Source: Chondrosia reniformis
Taxonomy: Eukaryota > Porifera > Demospongiae > Chondrillida > Chondrillidae
Reading direction: 5' to 3'
Assembly (NCBI GenBank): GCA_947172415.1
Contig: OX359199.1
Location: forward strand, 6,959,884 to 7,023,883
Length of the DNA: 64,000 bases
Shown here: positions 57,129 to 64,000 of the stretch, piece after piece
Numbering within the stretch: the first letter of the stretch is position 1
How the letters are laid out: every line of letters starts with the position of its first letter
Program-made: the position numbers and the translations under genes
The notes under the pieces: model-generated
What the model saw: only the letters and a program-made list of their open reading frames with translations
What the model was told of the DNA's origin: nothing
The model's database searches: none

Positions 57129-58388
57129 TAAAACCGACCTAGTTGAAATATCGATCATAGACATTAATATCGTACAGGCGATAAATATCGGACCTCGCAC
57201 AATCTCTAGTTTTCTGTATCATGAAAAGTCGCTCTCCTCCCTCCACCAAGACACAAAATGGCTTTTATACATTTGCCACAGTTTTGAGATGTATTGAAAA
57301 TACTGCGTGTGTGCGTAAAATTACTTGGAACCATTCACTGGTCTGGAAATAAAGTGGAATAAATTGACGATTTCTCGAAAATAATTGGGATCAGAAAAGT
57401 CGTTCTCCTCGGCCCATCAAGACACTTACAGGATTTATTCGCTTTTCCCAGTTTTCAGGTGAACCACTAATACTGCCTATGTCTTTAAACTTGCTTGAAA
57501 CAATTCACTGATCTGGAAATAACGAGAAATACATAAAAAAAGTCCCAACCACAACCGTTTTCTTTGGACAAAACTTCATATAAATAGAAGCGAAAAACCT
57601 TATATAGTAGGCCTACCTGGACACATCTCTATGGTGGTTGCGGTTCCCATAGAGGTTGGTAGCGCTTAGACTCTGAAGCTGTCTCCTAATCGGTTGGTGC
57701 CATAGAGACGTGCTCACCAATAATCCGGATTTCGGGGGGGTTCCACGTAATGTGGGATTGGCATCTGATATCTTAGGATTCATATGAGTCGGCCATATCG
57801 AGAAGAACTGGTTCTTCTCACGCAAGTGACACCCAAAGCTCAACTCGGCAGAGCGTTACCACCGATCCCGGCCTATGAGCGTCGTGGATGGTAGCGTTCG
57901 GTATGGTCCAACTTTTTTTCTTTGGAGTTTCGTTGGCTGTCGATTGACGAAATTTCACTTTAACGAGATCCATATAAAAATATACTTTCCAATTTTTATA
58001 CATAGGGATATGCACTGTGTAGTAGTTGATTGTTATTGAAGTACTATCGATCTATATATTTCTAGATTTTCAGATATAGCATGGAATTTTGTCTTTATTA
58101 TATACCTTCTAATGGTCGGCCATATATGACTGATGATGATAAACTATTTGCCATTCTGGATCAAGGATGCAAGCATCACTCAATCCTTAAGATTATTTTG
58201 AAGATGTGGACTGCTAGATTTAGTTGACCTTTTTGATTGATGACTTGATGTTTTCTTGAACTGATTTATTTGTCATGATGTATTGGTGTGTGCCTCATAG
58301 GACAGTCTGTCCTAGTGCTATGCATGTGGCACGTTAAATAAAATAATAATAATAATAATAATATAGTATTACGCAATTTTCTCTAACA
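57129..58388. repeat. Satellite-associated module, copy 2, with insertion
   Basis: Same sequence as copy 1, offset 4313 bp, and as far as I can read essentially identical. It is interrupted at 58128-58360 by a 233-bp element. The left edge reads ACACCTAATAAAACCGACC, as in copy 3, so copies 2 and 3 are the closest relatives. Confidence 0.92.
58124..58364 (+). mobile_element. SINE/LINE-3'-end-like insertion in module copy 2
   Basis: The 233-bp element (58128-58360) is present only in copy 2. Copies 1 and 3 show the uninterrupted site GGCCATATATAGTATTACG. It is flanked by a 4-bp ATAT direct repeat and ends in GCATGTGGCACGTTAAATAA followed by an (AAT)n tail, the same kind of 3' end as the element in the COMMD1 intron. 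No ORF. Confidence 0.75.
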
Positions 58389-61300
58389 AAACAGTACATT
58401 AACTGTAGTTCTGTAACTCTATCAAATGGAAATATATGAAGCTGTGACTTGGTGTCAATATTCACAGACATTTATTAAGCATGATCAATGAGTTTTTGAA
58501 ATTTTGATGAAACTTAAAATTTGCCCTATCTCTCACAATACATTAACTTTGTATAACAGAATTTTAAGTACATTGAGGGATGTCACTCTATCAAATGGAG
58601 AGATATGAAGCTTAATCTTTGTGTCAGCATTCACAGACCTCTATGGAACATGTCTAATGGGTTTTTGAAATTTTGATGAAACTTAAAATTTGCCCTATCT
58701 CTCACAATACATTAACTTTGTATACCAGAATTTTAAGTACATTGAGGGATGTCACTCTATCAAATGGAGAGATATGAAGCTTAATCTTTGTGTCAGCATT
58801 CACAGACCTCTATGGAACATGTACAATGGGTTTCTAAAATTTTGATGAAACTTAAAATTTGCCCTATCTCTCACAATACATTAACTTTGTATAACAGAAT
58901 TTTAAGTACATTGAGGGATGTTACTCTATCAAATGTAGAGATATGAAGCTTAATCTTTGTGTCAGCATTCACAGACATCTATGGAACATGTCTAATGGGT
59001 TTTTGAAATTTTGATGAAACTTAAAATTTGCCCTATCTCTCACAATACATTAACTTTGTATAACAGAATTTTAAGTACATTGAGGGATGTCACTCTATCA
59101 AATGGAGAGATATGAAGCTTAATCTTTGTGTCAGCATTAACAGACCTCTATGGAACATGTACAATGGGTTTTTGAAATTTTGATGAAACTTAAAATTTGC
59201 TCAATCTCTCACTATACATTAACTTTGTATAACAGAATTTTAAGTACATTGAGGGATGTCACTCTATCAAATGGAGAGATATGAAGCTTAATCTTTGTGT
59301 CAGCATTCACAGACATCTATGGAACATGTCTAATGGGTTTTTGAAATTTTGATGAAACTTAAAATTTGCTCTATCTCTCACTATACATTAACTTTGTATA
59401 ACAGAATTTTAAGTACATTGAGGGATGTCACTCTATCAAATGGAGAGATATGAAGCTTAATCTTTGTGTCAGCATTAACAGACCTCTATGGAACATGTAC
59501 AATGGGTTTTTGAAATTTTGATGAAACTTAAAATTTGCTCTATCTCTCACTATACATTAACTTTGTATAACAGAATTTTAAGTACATTGAGGGATGTCAT
59601 TCTATCAAATGGAGAGATATGAAGCTAAATCTTTGTGTCAGCATTCATAGACCACTATGGAACATGTACAATGGGTTTTTGAAATTTTGATGAAACTTAA
59701 AATTTGCCCTATCTCTCACTATACATTAACTTTGTATAACAGAATTTTAAGTACATTGAGGGATGTCACTCTATCAAATGGGGAGATATGAAGCTAAATC
59801 TTTGTGTCAGCATTAACAGATTACTATGGAACATGTACAATGGGTTTTTGAAATTTTGATGAAACTTAAAATTTGCTCTATCTCTCACAATACATTAACT
59901 TTGTATAACAGAATTTTAAGTACATTGAGGGATGTCACTCTATCAAATGTAGAGATATGAAACTTAATCTTTGTGTCAGCATTCACAGACATCTATGGAA
60001 CATGTCTAATGGGTTTTTGAAATTTTGATGAAACTTAAAATTTGCCCTATCTCTCACCATACATTAACTTTGTAAAACAGAATTTTAAGTACATTGAGGG
60101 ATGTCACTCTATCAAATGGAGAGATATGAAGCTTAATCTTTGTGTCAGCATTAACAGACCTCTATGGAACATGTACAATGGGTTTTTGAAATTTTGATGA
60201 AACTTAAAATTTGCTCTATCTCTCACTATACATTAACTTTGTATAACAGAATTTTAAGTACATTGAGGGATGTCACTCTATCAAATGGAGAGATATGAAG
60301 CTTAATCTTTGTGTCAGCATTAACAGACCTCTATGGAACATGTACAATGGGTTTTTGAAATTTTGATGAAACTTAAAATTTGCTCTATCTCTCACTATAC
60401 ATTAACTTTGTATAACAGAATTTTAAGTACATTGAGGGATGTCACTCTATCAAATGGAGAGATATGAAGCTTAATCTTTGTGTCAGCATTAACAGACCTC
60501 TATGGAACATGTACAATGGGTTTTTGAAATTTTGATGAAACTTAAAATTTGCTCTATCTCTCACTATACATTAACTTTGTATAACAGAATTTTAAGTACA
60601 TTGAGGGATGTCACTCTATCAAATGGAGAGATATGAAGCTTAATCTTTGTGTCAGCATTCACAGACCTCTATGGAACATGTACAATGGGTTTTTGAAATT
60701 TTGATGAAACTTAAAATTTGCCTTATCTCTCACAATACATTAACTTTGTATAACAGAATTTTAAGTACATTGAGGGATGTCACTCTATCAAATGGAGAGA
60801 TATGAAGCTAAATCTTTGTGTCAGCATTCACAGACATCTATGGAACATGTACAACTGGTTTTTTAAATTTTGATGAAACAAAATTTGCCCTATCTCTCAC
60901 AATACATTAACTTTGTATACAAGAATTTTAAGTACATTGAAGGCCGTCACTCTATCAAATGGAGAGATATGAAGCTTAATCTTTGTGTCAGCATTCACAG
61001 ACATCTATGGAACATGTCTAATGGGTTTTTGAAATTTTGATGAAACTTAAAATTTGCCCTATCTCTCACAATACATTAACTTTGTATACAAGAATTTTAA
61101 GTACATTGAAGGCCGTCACTCTATCAAATGGAGAGATATGAAGCTTAATCTTTGTGTCAGCATTCACAGACATCTATGGAACATGTACAATGGGTTTTTT
61201 TGAAATTTTGATGAAACTTAAAATTTGCCTTATCTCTCACAATACATTAACTTTGTATAACAGAATTTTAAGTACATTGAGGGATGTCACTCTATCAAAT

Positions 61301-62790
61301 GGAGAGATATGAAGCTTAATCTTTGTGTCAGCATTCACAGACCTCTATGGAACATGTACAATGGGTTTTTGAAATTTTGATGAAACTTAAAATTTGCTCT
61401 ATCTCTCACTATACATTAACTTTGTATAACAGAATTTTAAGTACATTGAGGGATGTCACTCTATCAAATGGAGAGATATGAAGCTAAATCTTTGTGTCAG
61501 CATTCACAGACATCTATGGAACATGTACAACTGGTTTTTTAAATTTTGATGAAACAAAATTTGCCCTATCTCTCACAATACATTAACTTTGTATACAAGA
61601 ATTTTAAGTACATTGAAGGCCGTCACTCTATCAAATGGAGAGATATGAAGCTTAATCTTTGTGTCAGCATTCACAGACATCTATGGAACATGTCTAATGG
61701 GTTTTTGAAATTTTGATGAAACTTAAAATTTGCCCTATCTCTCACAATACATTAACTTTGTATACAAGAATTTTAAGTACATTGAAGGCCGTCACTCTAT
61801 CAAATGGAGAGATATGAAGCTTAATCTTTGTGTCAGCATTCACAGACATCTATGGAACATGTACAATGGGTTTTTGAAATTTTGATGAAACTTAAAATTT
61901 GCCTTATCTCTCACAATACATTAACTTTGTATTACAGAATTTTAAGTACATTGAGGGATGTCACTCTATCAAATGGAGAGATATGAAGCTTAATCTTTGT
62001 GTCAGCATTCACAGACCTCTATGGAACATGTACAATGGGTTTTTGAAATTTTGATGAAACTTAAAATTTGCTCTATCTCTCACTATACATTAACTTTGTA
62101 TACCAGAATTTAATGTACATTGAGGGATGTCACTCTATGAAATGGGGAGATATGAAGTTTAATCTTTGTGTCAGCATTCACAGACATCTATGGAACATGT
62201 CTAATGGGTTTTTGAAATTTTGATGAAACTTAAAATTTGCCCTATCTCTCACCATACATTAACTTTGTATAACAGAATTTTAAGTACATTGAGGGATGTC
62301 ACTCTATCAAATGGAGAGATATGAAGCTTAATCTTTGTGTCAGCATTCACAGGCCACTATGGAACATGTACAACGGGTTTTTAAAATTTTAATGAAATAT
62401 AAAATTTGCCCTATCTCTCACAATACATAAACTTTATATACAAGAATTTTAAGTACATTGAGGGATGTCACTCTATCAAATGGAGAGATATGAAGCTTAA
62501 TCTTTGTGTCAGCATTCACAGACCTCTATGGAACATGTACAATGGGTTTTTGAAATTTTGATGAAACTTAAAATTTGCTCTATCTCTCACTATACATTAA
62601 CTTTGTATACCAGAATTTAATGTACATTGAGGGATGTCACTCTATCAAATGGAGAGATATGAAGCTTAATCTTTGTGTCAGCATTCACAGACCACTATGG
62701 AACATGTACAACGGGTTTTTGAAATTTTGATGAAACTTTTGTCCTATCTCTCACCATACATTAACTTTGTATACCAGAATTTAATGTACA
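58389..62790 (+). repeat. 169-bp satellite array, block 2
   Basis: About 26 further monomers in the same orientation as block 1. Higher-order structure is visible: an ACAACTGGTTTTTT variant at 60851 recurs at 61527 (676 bp, four monomers) together with its AAGGCCGTCAC neighbours. A GGCCACTATGG / ACATAAACTTTATATACAAG pair near 62350 repeats that at 55605. The monomers are AT-rich with phased A/T runs. Confidence 0.95.
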
Positions 62791-64000
62791 TTGAGGGCTG
62801 TCACTCTATCAAATGGAGGTAGAGATATGAAGCTAAATCTTTGTGTAAACATTCACAGACACCTAATAAAACCGACCTAGTTGAAATATCGATCATAGAC
62901 ATTAATATCGTACAGGCGATAAATATCGGACCTCGCACAATCTCTAGTTTTCTGTATCATGAAAAGTCGCTCTCCTCCCTCCACCAAGACACAAAATGGC
63001 TTTTATACATTTGCCACAGTTTTGAGATGTATTGAAAATACTGCGTGTGTGCGTAAAATTACTTGGAACCATTCACTGGTCTGGAAATAAAGTGGAATAA
63101 ATTGACGATTTCTCGAAAATAATTGGGATCAGAAAAGTCGTTCTCCTCGGCCCATCAAGACACTTACAGGATTTATTCGCTTTTCCCAGTTTTCAGGTGA
63201 ACCACTAATACTGCCTATGTCTTTAAACTTGCTTGAAACAATTCACTGATCTGGAAATAACGAGAAATACATAAAAAAAGTCCCAACCACAACCGTTTTC
63301 TTTGGACAAAACTTCATATAAATAGAAGCGAAAAACCTTATATAGTAGGCCTACCTGGACACATCTCTATGGTGGTTGCGGTTCCCATAGAGGTTGGTAG
63401 CGCTTAGACTCTGAAGCTGTCTCCTAATCGGTTGGTGCCATAGAGACGTGCTCACCAATAATCCGGATTTCGGGGGGGTTCCACGTAATGTGGGATTGGC
63501 ATCTGATATCTTAGGATTCATATGAGTCGGCCATATCGAGAAGAACTGGTTCTTCTCACGCAAGTGACACCCAAAGCTCAACTCGGCAGAGCGTTACCAC
63601 CGATCCCGGCCTATGAGCGTCGTGGATGGTAGCGTTCGGTATGGTCCAACTTTTTTTCTTTGGAGTTTCGTTGGCTGTCGATTGACGAAATTTCACTTTA
63701 ACGAGATCCATATAAAAATATACTTTCCAATTTTTATACATAGGGATATGCACTGTGTAGTAGTTGATTGTTATTGAAGTACTATCGATCTATATATTTC
63801 TAGATTTTCAGATATAGCATGGAATTTTGTCTTTATTATATACCTTCTAATGGTCGGCCATATATAGTATTACGCAATTTTCTCTAACAAAACAGTACAT
63901 TAACTGTAGTTCTGTAACTCTATCAAATGGAAATATATGAAGCTGTGACTTGGTGTCAATATTCACAGACATTTATTAAGCATGATCAATGAGTTTTTGA
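62791..64000. repeat. Border monomer, module copy 3 and next array start
   Basis: The border monomer (62791-62866) is followed by module copy 3 (about 62867-63892, offset 5738 bp from copy 2) without the 233-bp insertion. The diverged right-edge monomer follows, and the window ends inside it. The satellite domain therefore continues beyond the window. Confidence 0.92.

Noticed and set aside
52685-64000. CRISPR array
   Set aside because: The repeats are contiguous ~169-bp monomers without unique spacers, in a eukaryotic intron-rich genome. This is satellite DNA.

Overview
The window looks like a piece of an early-branching animal genome, most likely a demosponge. The evidence is dense, intron-rich genes with many introns of only 60-200 bp, an AT-rich background, animal genes such as alpha-catenin, B4GALT7, BNIP3 and an IP3 receptor-like channel, and intergenic gaps of 70-400 bp. 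The taxonomic call is inference from gene content and architecture; no marker in the window proves it.

1-23.9 kb is ordinary, tightly packed gene territory. In order: the 3' half of WDR59 (+), BNIP3 (+), B4GALT7 (-), MTRF1L (+), alpha-catenin (+), PRC1 (+), EXOC8 (+), a CLAMP/C1a-32-like ciliary gene (-), ANKRD54 (-), an intronless ARF6-like GTPase (+) and COMMD1 (-). B4GALT7/MTRF1L, ANKRD54/ARF and COMMD1/PSMD4 are head-to-head pairs with short shared promoters; EXOC8/CLAMP and ARF/COMMD1 are tail-to-tail. The genes are housekeeping, trafficking, cytoskeletal and organelle functions with no operon-like common pathway.

23.9-35 kb is a rearranged region. PSMD4 (Rpn10) is followed by a broken copy of the 5' part of the downstream IP3 receptor-like gene, then by a truncated, stop-containing copy of the 3' part of PSMD4, then by the intact receptor gene. 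This is the trace of a tandem segmental duplication. A 267-bp insertion with 16-bp target-site duplications sits in the PSMD4 intron and is missing from the copy.

33.7-52.4 kb is one large multi-exon gene for a divergent IP3 receptor-like channel. It has the N-terminal trefoil domains, RIH regions, six-helix pore domain and C-terminal CFIC/H..H finger, but an unusual pore loop.

52.5-64 kb (to the window end) has no genes. It is a satellite domain: tandem monomers of about 169 bp, interrupted three times by a near-identical module of about 1.03 kb. A lone monomer of the same satellite lies in an alpha-catenin intron 41 kb away. The module holds an internal 171-bp duplication and a tRNA-Gln-like segment.

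The most interesting small-scale pattern is that two genes (B4GALT7, alpha-catenin) carry minisatellites whose repeat unit copies the 5' splice site itself. In B4GALT7 this gives a ladder of in-frame donor sites.
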